NCBI RefSeq assembly: GCF_945859705.1
Contig: NC_079136.1
Location: forward strand, 129,801,027-129,865,026
Length of the DNA: 64,000 bases
Origin: Episyrphus balteatus
Taxonomy: Eukaryota; Arthropoda; Insecta; Diptera; Syrphidae
Reading direction: 5' to 3'
Shown here: in pieces, positions 9,901 through 20,600 of the stretch
Layout of the letters: each line of letters opens with the position of its first letter
How positions within the stretch are numbered: position 1 is the stretch's first letter
Notes under the pieces: model-generated
Databases searched by the model: none
Told to the model about the DNA's origin: nothing
Seen by the model: the letters and a program-made list of their open reading frames with translations, nothing else
Position numbers and translations under genes: made by a program

Positions 9901-12158
9901 AAGATTTAACAAAACTGAGATATGTATATACGATTTCGACAAAATTGATTATGTTTGAGAAGCAATATCTTTAAACCCAATAAGCTTACAAACACGGTCT
10001 TGGACTTAAAATAAAATTATTATTTTTTAAAGGTCGAAGCTTCATTTTTATCAACAACAAGTAATCAAGAACTAAAATCACCAAAGACCAGTGTTGCCTT
10101 CGACAATTGAGTCCAAAAGCTTAAAAATTTAACTGGCCCATAACCTTAAACTATTCTGCTAAAAAAAACAGAACTACTAGATTTAACGCACTGTCTTCTC
10201 TACCTAAACAGCTTGATTACTGGACCTTTGAAGAAGAATTTATTTTTTCTCGCGGAGTCATGATTTTATTTTTATATAGCCGCACACTCAAGTTACAGTG
10301 AATTTAATGTTAAATTTTTATCATCCATCTGACTTTCATCTTCATCAACACCCACCTCATCATCTTGTAAAATTTTTGAGACTTCAACTTCTCTTTTGTA
10401 CGCTTTCAGCAATCCGTTCAATTGATAACAAGTTTATCGTAAACGGCAACAACTACGTGTCCGAGAGTGGAACTTACGAATACAACGGTGATGCCTTTGA
10501 CTATGATAAGGAGCTCCAAATAATCGAGTCAAAAGGACCTCTTTCAAAGTCTATCGATGTTTTGGTAAGACCACCTCCTCATCTAAAAATAAAAAAAAAA
10601 ACAAACTAAAAATAAATAAAACATTCAATAGCTCATAGTTCGTGGTATAAATCCTGGTGTCAAGTATGATTACAACATTCCAGTTGCATCAGCAGGTATT
10701 TCAGACTCCGAAGAAGGTGAAACCCATTGGAATGAACAAGGTGTCCCGCTGGACGATGTTGAAGAAAACAAAATTCCCGATGTGAACGAAGGCCAACCCA
10801 TCAAGCCCAAGGACAGAAAGCGTAGAAAATTTTCATGGAAACTTCTCGGTTTCGGGCCATGTAATCGATCTTGTGGTGCTGGTGTAAGATCACCAATATT
10901 TCGTTGCATTAAAGACTCTGCAACTCGATTCTACACTCCTCGACGGTGTATGTTCTCTGAGAAGCCAGTTTTCCATGAGGACATCTACAAGTGCAACCTT
11001 CAATTGTGTCCGGCCTATTGGCAAACTATGGAATATGGTGAATGTGTATGCACAGATGGTGTGGGACAGCACAATCGAACTGTTTCCTGTGTTCAGGAGC
11101 AAGCTTCCGGAGCTGTAGAAATTGTCGACGAGACCGAGTGTGAAGCCGATAAACCAGTCGAGTCAGAAGAATGTGACTGTCCGAAGAAAATCCGTAGGAA
11201 GATATACTCCCAGAGACCAGATAAATCAGCAAAAATCTATTCAAGACTTATTGGATCGTCAGCGAATGTTTATAATTCCTTCAATCAAACTCTGGGACTG
11301 CGAAAGGTTGTCAAGGGAGATCAAGACAAAACTGGTGTTTGGCTAATGTCTGAATGGAATTCACAATGCTCTAACGAATGTGGATCAGGGGGTCTGGAAC
11401 AACGGTCAATCTATTGCGATCGAACTGCTCCATATACAGATGTTTGTGATCTACGAATCACTCCTGCCATGTCCCGACGATGTGATCAGAGTAAGAAATG
11501 CCTCGAAGGGGAATGGTTTACATCAAATTGGAGTAAATGCTCTGGAGATTGTTTCAATCTTTCAAAGAAAAGAACAGTTTTGTGTATTATCGATGGAATG
11601 GTTGTAGAAGATGATGGTTGTAATCTTGATGAGAAACCAACTGATACTAAGAACTGCACTCATCGGGAGGTGAATTATTGTGGACCAAAGTGGTACTATT
11701 CAGAATGGTTTGAGGTAGGTTTTCTACAAAAGAATAACTTTGGAACGGGGAGACCTATATTTTTTTTTTGCATTTTAAGTGTTCTCGACCATGTGGCGAA
11801 GGAACTCAAAGACGTTATGCCAAATGCCTGGATTATGACTGGCAGGAAAATGTGCTGCAAGAATCTAATAGCTGCAAGTATATGGAACGAGAACCAGTCT
11901 ATGGCACTTGCAATACTCAAAAATGTGAAGGTAAGAACTAGGTTCATGAAAAAAAATGTTAATAAAATTGTTAATATTTGTTTTGTTTCAGAAATCGAAT
12001 CTCTAGTTTCATCAGTTCAAAACGATTTAGAATTTCCATCTTGTACTGACGAACTAGCCAGTTGCAAGCGTATTAACAAACAGAGACTCTGCAAGGTCGC
12101 TTACTATCAAAAGATGTGTTGCCAGTCTTGTGAGGGTGTTAATAGTTTTAAGAAGTAA
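551..12158 (+). CDS. ADAMTS-like secreted matrix protein, copy 1 (long form, 5' partial)
   Basis: Predicted exons are 551-934, 1004-1109, 1173-1272, 1730-1887, 9499-9697, 10410-10564, 10632-11714, 11780-11930 and 11992-12158, ending at TAA. Phases agree at every junction, giving about 834 residues without the missing first exon. Domain order seen: hydrophobic signal-peptide core, acidic linker, TSR (WAKWPKWNKCSRTCGGG), cysteine-rich module (CELTCKP to GRAVCVDGICK), ADAMTS spacer, five TSRs, C-terminal PLAC domain. There is no metalloprotease domain and no zinc-binding HExxH motif, so this is an ADAMTSL or papilin-type extracellular protein rather than an enzyme. Fly relatives with this general layout include nolo and lonely heart (loh); I cannot say which is the ortholog. 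Joining the two halves across the 7.4-kb intron is inferred from family architecture and phase 0; they could be separate genes. Confidence 0.72.
1004..1109 (+). CDS. Copy 1 exon: remainder of first TSR
   Basis: Bounded by a polypyrimidine tract with cag at 1003 and donor gtaaga at 1110. It enters at phase 2 and leaves at phase 0. It encodes KQTGTELLITEF, then GIIGCFGVWKKFRMCNQK, containing the Cys pattern of the TSR C-terminal half. The equivalent copy 2 exon is 27 nt shorter. Confidence 0.75.
1173..1272 (+). CDS. Copy 1 exon: TSR end and start of cysteine-rich module
   Basis: Acceptor ttttag, donor gtaaga, entering at phase 0 and leaving at phase 1. It encodes PCPNDDDFRNQQCAMRN and then YKGKLYEWEGYVK. 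The motif CP-x-x-x-x-DFR-x-x-Q-C is the TSR-to-Cys-rich boundary typical of ADAMTS and ADAMTSL proteins. Copy 2 has the matching exon at 38820-38922. Confidence 0.8.
1730..1887 (+). CDS. Copy 1 exon: cysteine-rich module
   Basis: Acceptor ttttttcag, donor gtgagt, 158 nt, phase 1 to phase 0. It encodes EYHECELTCKPIDLNYYTSL and later VIDGTPC and YRGRAVCVDGICK, the hallmark Cys-rich module between the first TSR and the spacer. The matching copy 2 exon is also exactly 158 nt. If the following intron were retained, an in-frame stop would come 18 codons later (TAA at 1942). Confidence 0.82.
1888..9342. other. Large intron of copy 1 (7.4 kb)
   Basis: No further coding exon was recognised. The region is AT-rich with scattered more GC-rich patches (about 4690-4870 and 8330-8420) that could be regulatory, and it contains one element with terminal inverted repeats at about 7315-7957. 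The promoter for the internal start at 9343 should lie near its 3' end, but I see no clear TATA box or initiator there. Confidence 0.5.
7315..7957. mobile_element. Putative non-autonomous DNA element with ggtgaccatat ends
   Basis: The left end reads ggtgaccatatatgttttt. The right end, reverse complemented, reads agggtgaccatatgtgtt. These imperfect inverted termini bracket about 640 bp with no ORF. The interior is rich in recurring tgcgaaa and tttgcaa words in both orientations. It resembles a MITE. Target-site duplication was not identified. Confidence 0.5.
9343..9399 (+). CDS. Copy 1 internal first exon: signal peptide
   Basis: The ATG lies in the context tctaaaaATGaca. There are 19 codons, a hydrophobic core (VNYFLLLIL), a gtgagt donor at 9400 and phase 0. 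The next exon continues AVHKTGAIRG, which would hold the signal-peptidase cleavage region. Copy 2 has the equivalent exon at 57060-57101 in the same phase and the same place relative to the spacer exon. Confidence 0.72.
9343..12158 (+). CDS. ADAMTS-like protein copy 1, short form with internal signal-peptide start
   Basis: Exons are 9343-9399, 9499-9697, 10410-10564, 10632-11714, 11780-11930 and 11992-12158, about 603 residues. The first exon encodes MTPLIRIIGFVNYFLLLIL, a good signal peptide, and ends in a gtgagt donor at phase 0. Residues about 20-160 form the spacer, with CGSVLC and then IDNKFIVNGNNYVSESGTY. RKRR at 199-202 is a possible proprotein convertase site. Five TSRs follow, the first beginning FSWKLLGFGPCNRSCGAG. 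PLAC is at about 560-598 (SCKRINKQRLC and MCCQSC). The protein is probably secreted into the extracellular matrix. It shares every exon but the first with the long form; whether it is an isoform or an independent gene cannot be settled from sequence alone. Confidence 0.72.
9499..9697 (+). CDS. Copy 1 exon: start of spacer domain
   Basis: Acceptor ttctgcag, donor gtgagt, phase 0 to phase 1. It encodes AVHKTGAIRGV, then KCGSVLCRPISEIF and TLPHGYFYITTIGSGATNLT. The last stretch matches the family pattern V-x-x-IPxGAxxIxI of the ADAMTS spacer. The usual V-G-C-D at the start is here V-H-K-T, with the Cys absent. Confidence 0.8.
10410..10564 (+). CDS. Copy 1 exon: spacer domain, middle
   Basis: Acceptor cgctttcag, donor gtaaga. 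It encodes AIRSIDNKFIVNGNNYVSES, then GTYEYNGDAFDYDKELQ and GPLSKSIDVL, the canonical spacer series of LxLNG, sGxYxxxGxxFxY and a GPL motif. It enters at phase 1 and leaves at phase 0. Confidence 0.82.
10632..11714 (+). CDS. Copy 1 exon: spacer end, basic site and four TSRs
   Basis: A 1083-nt exon with acceptor caatag and donor gtaggt, phase 0 at both ends. It begins LIVRGINPGVKY (end of spacer), then an acidic stretch, then DRKRRK. Four TSR-type units follow: FSWKLLGFGPCNRSCG, YWQTMEYGECVC (degenerate, C-x-C in place of CSxxC), VWLMSEWNSQCSNECGSGG and WFTSNWSKCSGDC. A basic linker separates units 2 and 3. The fifth TSR starts at WYYSEWFE and is interrupted by the intron. Confidence 0.85.
11780..11930 (+). 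CDS. Copy 1 exon: last TSR
   Basis: Acceptor cattttaag, donor gtaaga, 151 nt, phase 0 to phase 1. It encodes CSRPCGEGTQRRYAKC and ends CNTQKCE, completing the TSR begun at the end of the previous exon. The 65-nt intron before it stays open in the same frame, so a naive ORF would read through it. The TSR Cys pattern shows that splicing is required. Confidence 0.83.
11992..12158 (+). CDS. Copy 1 terminal exon: PLAC domain
   Basis: Acceptor tttgtttcag. It encodes CTDELASCKRINKQRLCKV, then YYQKMCCQSCEG and a TAA stop. The C-x6-C-x8-C spacing followed by YYQxxCCxSC is the PLAC domain that closes papilin, ADAMTSL and many ADAMTS proteins. Confidence 0.87.
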
Positions 12159-12276
12159 AAAGCCTCCAGTAAAAATGAAGGTCCTTTAAACACTAGTTTT
12201 ACTAAGTTAAGTTTTGTAGGTTATAAGATAAATTTTATTCTATTTATTCTTTTAATTTCCTGAGTCAGTATTGATA

Positions 12277-12282
12277 AATAAA
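12277..12282 (+). terminator. Polyadenylation signal of copy 1
   Basis: AATAAA lies about 118 nt after the stop codon at 12158, the first canonical hexamer downstream. A T-rich stretch follows at 12285-12300. Confidence 0.6.
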
Positions 12283-14039
12283 AACTTTTTTTGTGAAATT
12301 TGTATTAAGTTGTTATTTTTTGAGTTTCACTTGTTTTCGAAATTATCAGTATGCAGAATATGTGGTAAAGATAAAGATAAATTACTTAAATTAAATTAAA
12401 GTTTCAAGATAGAAAATTTTACGTAATATGCTGAAAATCACAATTTCTTTTTTTTCAAATTTATTGTGACACATTTTTTGTGTGTTCCTATTCAAACTAG
12501 GTTTTTGTCTTGAATATCACTCCAATAGTATAGCTGATTACTTAGAAGAATATCACAATATTTATAAATATTATTTAAAAAAAAAAAGTTACGTATACGC
12601 CGTAGTGAACTTATAAGTTGTCCTTTAACTAAATACTGAGAGTTGATTTTTGTTTAACATTGTCTAAACCGTACAATTATTGTGTCGAAATTATTTATGA
12701 AGAAGCAAAACAGGGGGAAAAAATGTACAGTTTTGTAGTCCCTATCAATTTTATATACACAGGCCAAGGGTCTGATTCTGGTTTTGTGAATTAAGATTTT
12801 CACTCTATTTACATACATATGTGAAGAAAAAAATAAAATTATAGATTTTTTGTGCTTCTTTTTAATTTGTGTTCCGAAACAATATTTTTCTCTTCCTTTG
12901 TCCATTGTTTTTGAAGATAAATTGAAAAATAACCTATATTGTTTTTATTTAGGTATTCGAATAAAATTTTCATTCAAAAAAGTTGCGCATACACCACAGA
13001 CCCATCGAGTATTCTCTATATTTAGCTTAAAATCAATGGAAACCTATAGTTAAAATTTTTTTTTAAGTTAGTTTTGAAACCATAGGAAAGCAATTATGTT
13101 ATAAGACTATAGTTTCAAGCCTGGGCTTCGTCGGTTTGTTAGTACAAAAAAGATACCAAAAAGACAGAGAAAAAGAACCACAGAGTTAGAAACTGATAAA
13201 AATGTTCTTACTTCAAGGCGATGTTGGATTCTCAACGAATTTAAACTGGTTGGGATCTGAAAATAGCTTGTACAATTTCAAATTTGATCAAAAGAACAAA
13301 GGGATCCTAAGTTCCCCAAACATTAATGAGTTTTACAAAAAAAAAATAATGGCTATTCATCCATGAGTTACTTTGTGGTCAAAAACCAACTAAACCAAGC
13401 AAAACAAAACAAAACCTCTGAAAAGTTATGAACTCACCAAATGAAAACTTCAACTTCCCCCATCTAATCCCTAACGCAGCAGTAGGTTGTGGCGTGGTAT
13501 AACGTTTCACTTGTTGCAATTTTGCAATAATGCTTTCACCGCACTCCCATTTGTCAAAACAATGAACGAAAAAAAAAACAAAAACAAAACTGCCATCTGC
13601 CATCCAGAGTTGTTGGTGTGGTGTGGTTTGTAAATTTCTCATCTTGGCCAGTATGCACCCCATTGTCCAATCGCCATTTCTACACCCATTTCTAGTATAT
13701 ATATTGCAAATCCCATGATGATGATGCTTCTCTCACAAAAGGGCCACCACAAGGATGATTGTTTACTTTGGCTATTGTTGGTTTTTGGTTGTTTTTGAGT
13801 TTTTGTTTGCCTGTATTCTTTTTTTTCGCTAGCTTCAAAGTCCGAATATGATGCTCCATTTCTGGGTCATTGGGGTTAACTGCATTGGAAATCTATTGAA
13901 CAAACGCACTGACACATTCAACATTTATTATTATAGAAGTTGCGACTTTTTTTTTCCTTTGACTCGAAACCAAAATCCAATCGCATTTTGCGATAATATC
14001 ATCCACTGATAGATGAGCAGAGGACGGACGACCTTTTAG

Positions 14040-14137
14040 AATATATAAAGTCGCCAAGTCGGACCGCGGTCGTTTGTTGTTGTTGTTTTGTTTGTATGGA
14101 AACCAAAATGAAGCTTATCTGGTTTATCTATGGAAAC
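14040..14137 (+). promoter_or_regulatory. TATA-like box followed by short ATG exon-like sequence
   Basis: An atatataaag TATA-like box at about 14040 is followed 50-60 nt later by two in-frame ATGs (14096, 14108) encoding METKMKLIWFIYGN and ending at a good gtaagt donor (14138). The hydrophobic peptide could start a signal sequence. However the donor is phase 0 and does not fit the phase-2 acceptor at 32057, so any link with copy 2 is unproven. It may be chance. Confidence 0.25.
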
Positions 14138-15510
14138 GTAAGTATTGTGGCCAACAATGGACCGATAAAGAGCTATTTGGTAGAGAGGTATACAGAGAAT
14201 GCGTGTGATGATGTGCGTCTTCTATGTGCAATGAACACTCTCTAAACCCAACCTGCGATAAACGATGCGATGCACGCGAAATTGGTGAATGATTTATTGG
14301 CCCGCTAATGGTCTGTGAGTTTTTATGAGCTAATATTATTATCATCGTTGCTAGTCGTGTCGTTGGTCGTGCACAAGCTCTTAGAATATATTATTATAGC
14401 CTGCGGATTGTTCAAAATGTGATTAAAATCTTTCTGGACATTTGTCATCGCATTTGATTGTTTGCACGGGCAATGTGTTGAATCAATTTCCTGGTTTAGA
14501 TGAATTTTTGATATTTTGACATCAAAGTTCTTACTCCACTGAGCTGCAGAAGCACATAAATGTTAAGTGATGACGGTTTGATTAATGAGGTGACAGTTGA
14601 TCTTGTTACCATAAAACATCGTGGGGAATTATGAGTCCCATTTTAGAAAAATTATGTTGAATTATGTCACTTTGAGGGGTAAATTTCGTCGTCATGCAGA
14701 AACTACTTCCATTTCAATGACGGAAATGGTTTAAATTTGCCTCGTAAATTACCTTTTCGGCAGAGTCTTAGAACGGAATTCAGAGTCGTCACTCAAGTAA
14801 AAATTTTACTCAAGTGAACATTTGCTGCAGTGTTTGGCCCACTTAAGCTACTCGTTATACGTTAAGACAACTTAAGGATTTCTTTGATTTTAGCTTATGA
14901 ATACCAACTGAGGAAATTTCGAAGTAAATGCGTGATCAAACACTCAGAAAACTTGTGCTTGAGAAAAAATTTTACTTGAGTAACGACTCTGAATTTTGTC
15001 CTTAGTGTTACAAGGTATCCAACTAACAATTTTTACTTTCAAATTTTGAAGCCAAAATGCTATTGGTACCATTAACGTTCCTATCACCCACGCTACCTTA
15101 CGAAAAAAAACGCTAGTATAAGCCTTGTTGTGATATCTAATCCAGTGAAGAAAATTGGCTAACACAAAAGTTCAAACATTTATTAAAAATCAGAATAACT
15201 TTATGAAAAAAAGGCTTGTCCCAAACAGTATTTGTTTTCTATCAGCACATTATATTAAATTTCCCCTGAAAGGGAAAAGGAGAGAACATTGCTTATTAGC
15301 TACATGTAAATATGTATATGTCTGCCTAAAAAAACTGTATTAATTTTTTTGGGGCCCCTATTTTCAAAAGATTGCCTGGTAAAGGTTAATAATGATAATT
15401 TACAATTTGTATTTAAAAAAATCCATGTTTAGATTTTTTCAGAATTGATTTTATTCAGAATTGACAAGAACATTTTCAAATCGATACCACAATTTTCTGC
15501 TAAATCAACC

Positions 15511-15855
15511 GCACCACCGCTGCACCACGTCCGCACCATTATCAGAAATTTCTTTTGCGCAAAACATCTGCACCATGATAAAAAATTCTATTCTCGTACT
15601 TATACAAATGTTTAAGTCGCCTTCAAAGATCAAAGTTATTTTGACTTAAGCAACAAATTGCCAGTTCGTACAAACTTTACTAGGTTGTCGAGTGGTTAAG
15701 GCGTTGGACTTCTAATTGAAAGTGCTCTGGATACTCGGGTTCAAATCTTCTTCTCGTCGCTAGTTTTTTTTTATTTTTCAATAATCCAAAATGATATGGT
15801 GCAGCGAATTTTTCATACAAAATGAAATGGTGCGGACGTGGTGCATTCGTGGTGC
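15511..15855. repeat. Inverted-repeat element enclosing the tRNA-like relic
   Basis: gcaccacgtccgcaccatt at 15522-15540 is repeated exactly in inverted orientation at 15826-15844. Similarity continues imperfectly on both sides (gcaccac words; gctgcacca). The arms enclose about 285 bp that include the tRNA-like relic. Confidence 0.6.
15683..15762 (+). pseudogene. tRNA-like relic (degenerate, Pol III boxes retained)
   Basis: It contains gtcgagtggttaaggcgttg, like a tRNA A box and D arm, then an anticodon-like cttctaa, a long variable-arm-like stretch, and gggttcaaatc, matching the B-box consensus. The acceptor, anticodon and T stems do not pair properly, so it is not a functional tRNA. A tRNA pseudogene or a tRNA-derived SINE head is likely. 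It sits between inverted repeats. Confidence 0.45.
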
Positions 15856-16050
15856 GAAAAATATACCAAATTTCATGAATAAAACATATTAAATTTTTCC
15901 TTTAAAAAAGCAATAAAATGAAGATTTTGGTGGAATTTGAACTTACTATTCTGCATAATATACCTATCAATCATAAAAATTCATGAATTTTTTTTTCTGT
16001 TTCTCATGCTAACTAATTTTTACCGATTTAAAAAAAATGTGTGTACACAT

Positions 16051-17694
16051 TAGTGGAGTCAAATTAGCTTTATACCTCGGAATCCAGGGAAAGTCGATGC
16101 ATCTGAAAAATGAGTATAGGGCAGCATTATAAAAGGGTCAAATAAGAAAGTTAAAAAAAAAAATTTCACCGCTCTCGATTACAACAGTTTTTATGGACCG
16201 TTTACTGTCATTCCGTATGCAAGCGTCAATCGGAATTGCTGTCTCATTTTAGATTTTGATCAAACTTTGTAGGAATGTTCTCTAGGACTGTAAGGAAGCA
16301 AATCCATGATAATTTAATTTTAAGTTGCGTGGTTTCCCCGCTACCCGGATTCGAACTTTTTCAGAAGGTCATTTTTATGTTATTATAGCTTTGCGTCTAC
16401 TAAAGATATCTTTTTGTTTGAAACGCCATTTTAAAGCTAAAGAGTAGTAATTTTTGAATATATATTAAAAAATTACGTAATAATTATCCCTGAATTAAAA
16501 ATAATTTTTGAAAAACTGGTAATTTTGCTGATTTTTCATGGTTTTTGACTGGCTCCAGAACCTTGGCTATTATATGTAGGAAGCTGATACTTACCAAATA
16601 TTAAATATAGATATTTTTCAACAAAATAAATCTAAAATGAACTCGATGGCTGTACTCCTTATGCAAAAATTTTAAGTTCAAAGTTTTGAGTTTTTTGAAA
16701 AAATATTTTTTTATACTATGATTTTTTACGATTTGACTAAACAAAGAAACATGAAACTAACAGTGTGTTAAGTTGAAACTTTTAACTTTAAGTCCTCTAA
16801 ATAAAATTGTGTTATTTTCATATCTTCTTAGTGTACCGCTTGTTTGAAAATTCGCAAAAATGCTAAAAAGCCAAAAAAAACCCTACTTAAGGCTATGATT
16901 GCACTATGTTTGAAATAAGATAGAAGCATGAAATTAATAGCATATTTAGTTCGTACTCTTAGCTTAACACACTGTAAGTTTCACATTTCTTCGTTTAGTC
17001 AAATCGTAGAAAATGACAGTATAAAAATTAGCTTTTTTAAAATACTCAATACTTTGAACTTAAAATTTTTACATAAGGAGTACAGCTGTCGAGTTCATTT
17101 TAGATTTATTTTGTTGAAAAATATCTATATTTAATATTTGGTAAGTATCAGCTTCCTACATATAATAGCCAAGGTTCTGGAGCCAGTCAAAAACCATGAA
17201 AAATCAGCAAAATTACCAGTTTTTCAAAAATTATTTTTAATTCAGGGATAATTATTACGTAATTTTTTAATATATATTCAAAAATTACTACTCTTTAGCT
17301 TTAAAATGGCGTTTCAAACAAAAAGATATCTTTAGTAGACGCAAAGCTATAATAACATAAAAATGACCTTCTGAAAAAGTTCGAATCCGGGTAGCGGGGA
17401 AACCACGCAACTTAAAATTAAATTATCATGGATTTGCTTCCTTACAGTCCTAGAGAACATTCCTACAAAGTTTGATCAAAATCTAAAATGAGACAGCAAT
17501 TCCGATTGACGCTTGCATACGGAATGACAGTAAACGGTCCATAAAAACTGTTGTAATCGAGAGCGGTGAAATTTTTTTTTTTAACTTTCTTATTTGACCC
17601 TTTTATAATGCTGCCCTATACTCATTTTTCAGATGCATCGACTTTCCCTGGATTCCGAGATTTTACAAATTTTATGTCTAATTTGACTCGACTA
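16051..17694. repeat. 1.6-kb foldback palindrome
   Basis: The left arm 16076-16772 is the reverse complement of the right arm 16963-17659 with no net length difference (left plus right positions sum to 33735). The arms appear identical over long outer stretches and diverge toward the 190-nt loop (16773-16962). A further inverted match (16051-16067 against 17678-17694) extends the ends. No transposase ORF is present. It resembles a foldback-type DNA transposon or very large MITE. Confidence 0.85.
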
Positions 17695-20600
17695 CATTTA
17701 ATTAGATCAACAATATTTGTTCGTTGTTTTTTTTAAATTTCCTTATTACAACGATTTTTTGTAGTAAATTTGCCTACTTTTAGGCTGTAAATTGTATAAA
17801 CTCTTGTTGAAAAGAATTTCCATTTCTAGTCCAATTCACAATGAGAAGAAAAAAAATCCCCTTTTGTTTCATATTACAAACCACCAACATGTTGCCAGCA
17901 TAATAATTTCTAGCAACTCCCAGAGGGAAAAACACACAAAATAACAAAACGAAGTCTGTTTGTTGCTCCAAAACTCCACAAGTACTGGGGAGCACACGCA
18001 GTTTTTATAGGTTTGCTCCACCACCTTATATGAACTTATGCTAACATCCTCTGCTCTCTCTCAAGGCTTTTCATTATTGTTATTATTTCCCTGCTCTCAT
18101 ACTCTCTGTTAAAACGTAAATAGACCTAAGCGCCATTGACTCAACTCCTCAGCTGGGTTGGCTTGACTATATGGGCATTTGGGGGAGCTCTCGAGCTAGA
18201 GCACTGATTTCTGTTCCGTTGGTGCTTTTCCCAAATGTTATAGCTAAGCCAAGTGGTTGTTTGTTGCCTTCGTCGTCGTCGTTGGTCGTTCGTCATAGTC
18301 ATCATCGTCGTCGTTGGGTTATTTTGGTGGTTGATATTGTGGATTGTGGTGACTTCAATTCCTCGTGGATTTTTGGCGGTCGTAAGTTGTGTTGTGTGTA
18401 GACTGTGAGTACTAGAGTGTTGTATAGTGTGTGCGGCGCGGTAGGTATAGTACGGTGCAAGCTCTCAATATCAAAAGTGGAGTTTTGAGCGTGAGTTTTC
18501 CTTGGGATGTTTTTAGTTGAATTTTGCGTACGGTGGTGTAAAGACCGACTATTTGGGATATCCCTTAAATAAATAACAGTATTACAAAAATAAAAAAAAA
18601 TCAAATTTGAAATTGGTAACGTTTATTCAATTTAAAAAAAAAAAAAATGAAAATAATTATTTTGATAGCAATAAAATTTATTATTTTCGCGTAATAATTG
18701 TGTTTTAGAAAATTAAAAAAAAAAGTGGTTTCAAGTGCTTAGCCCATTCATGCTTATTTCTTGGGCAATAAATCAATACATTAAAATAGTTTAACAGATT
18801 TGAATTGTTAATTTAGTTTTTTGATTAATGGATGTGTTTTTGGCGCTTTTTGTTATTGCTTTTTGAGAGAAAAAAAAAAAACACGGGTGTGTTAAGGAAA
18901 AATAGTGAAATTAAAAGAAAGAGTATTGAAATAAAATACATTTTTTTTTTGAAAATGATGTGCAATCAACTTTCTGGTAATTTAATGAAATATGCCTTTG
19001 TTTTTAAAACTAATTTTTGTGTTAAACAGATAAAAAAAAACTTCTGTTTTAAATACACCGAAAACGCCTTTTTGTGATTTTTAGAGAACGGCAACACTAG
19101 TAATTTTTCAATATTATGAAATCTTAATAATCTAGGTTTATATAAAAAGTTTATGTTTAATTGTGTGTATTTGCAAAAATCTTCGAAATTACGTTATAAA
19201 TGCAATTGGGTCTATTTATAAATTGTTTGGAATAACGATGAGAAGGACCAAGGCTAAATTTTCGGAAAAAAAAATTATTTAAAAAATTTAAACGACTCCT
19301 TAACATCAGATTGAAAATTTCACAATTCTTGCAATCAATTAAGACCATTTGGGGTACAAGAAAATAATTTTTAATATTATTTGAGGCAAATTCCATACAA
19401 TGGAAAATAAATAAATGGAAAATAAAAAATTAAATGCTGATACTTAAATACATAATTTTTTTTACTTTCATATACTCGAGGTAAAATTTTTGTTATTATT
19501 TAATACCAAATATAAAATTTAAAAAAATAAGGATTTTTGGCCTAACAGATAGGAAAAACTGACTCTGTTAAAGTCTTTACAACAAGGATTTCTTTAAAAA
19601 AAAACGTTAGAAACCTTATTTGGTGAATAGTACAGATATTAGAAACAAAAAGGAAGTTATTATGACTCACTCGTTACAATGAAAATACCCCTAAGTAAAC
19701 TTTGGCATCCTCAATATTAAGTATTTATTTTTTTAAAGACTGCTTTCACATTAAGTTAATAAATCTTATAAAATAGTTATATGTATATATGTAATATGTA
19801 AACCAGCACAAAATTTAAAGCTTAACGTTTGAACGCCAATTTAATGCTCTCTCAGCGTCAGTTAACAAACACTTTGTAATGGCAAAACGGAAAACTGATT
19901 CATTTGAACTCCTACTATATGTTATTTTTCGGAAATGATAACGATTTTTTTTTTTCAGTTTTTCATTTTTGTTCATTTTTAACAAAATTTTGTATACAAA
20001 AATTTTAATATGACTTTAATATAACTTTAAAAAAAAAATTTTTTTGGCTTTCAGAATTTTTTTTTTTTTCAAAATCAATTTTCCGAAAGTGAAATATAGT
20101 TAAAGGAACTGATTGATATTTATTTATTTAAAAATTTGGATCTACTTAAACACTGAAAGATATAATATCTTATAATCTAGTGACAAGTGCAATGTTTATA
20201 TTTTAAACCCAATTTTCTTTTAATGAAATATTTAAAATTATTTTATTTGCTTGGTTTTAAAAATACATAGTTTAATTCCAGTACGTGCGCCTTCAAACCT
20301 CTTACAAATCTTACTTTACTGGCAAACAACTCTTATCATATTCCAAATTCACTTTCAAAATCTTTTTGTAGCACTTTTCCTCATTTATTTCCTTACAATA
20401 ACAACAAAAATTATGCCAAATTCTCGTATCAAATGGTAACATTTGAAAAAACTTTTTAGAAGTTTTGCATCTGAGATTTTGAAAAAAATACTTGAGAAAG
20501 CCCCTCTACCATACCCCCTTTCACCTTTGAAGTGGAAACGGCCTTGCTGGCGTACGTAACTATACAAATAATTAATATTATTTCCAAAAATAAATGTCAA

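Noticed and set aside
11714..11780. Continuous ORF reading through the 65-nt intron of copy 1
   Set aside because: The open frame is accidental. Good donor and acceptor sites and the restored TSR cysteine pattern, plus a real intron at the same place in copy 2, show that it is spliced.
15683..15762. Functional tRNA-Ser or tRNA-Arg gene
   Set aside because: The stems do not form Watson-Crick pairs in the acceptor, anticodon or T arms; only the promoter boxes are kept.
16928..17134. Small ORF in the palindrome
   Set aside because: Falls in a foldback arm and loop with no protein similarity; likely chance.
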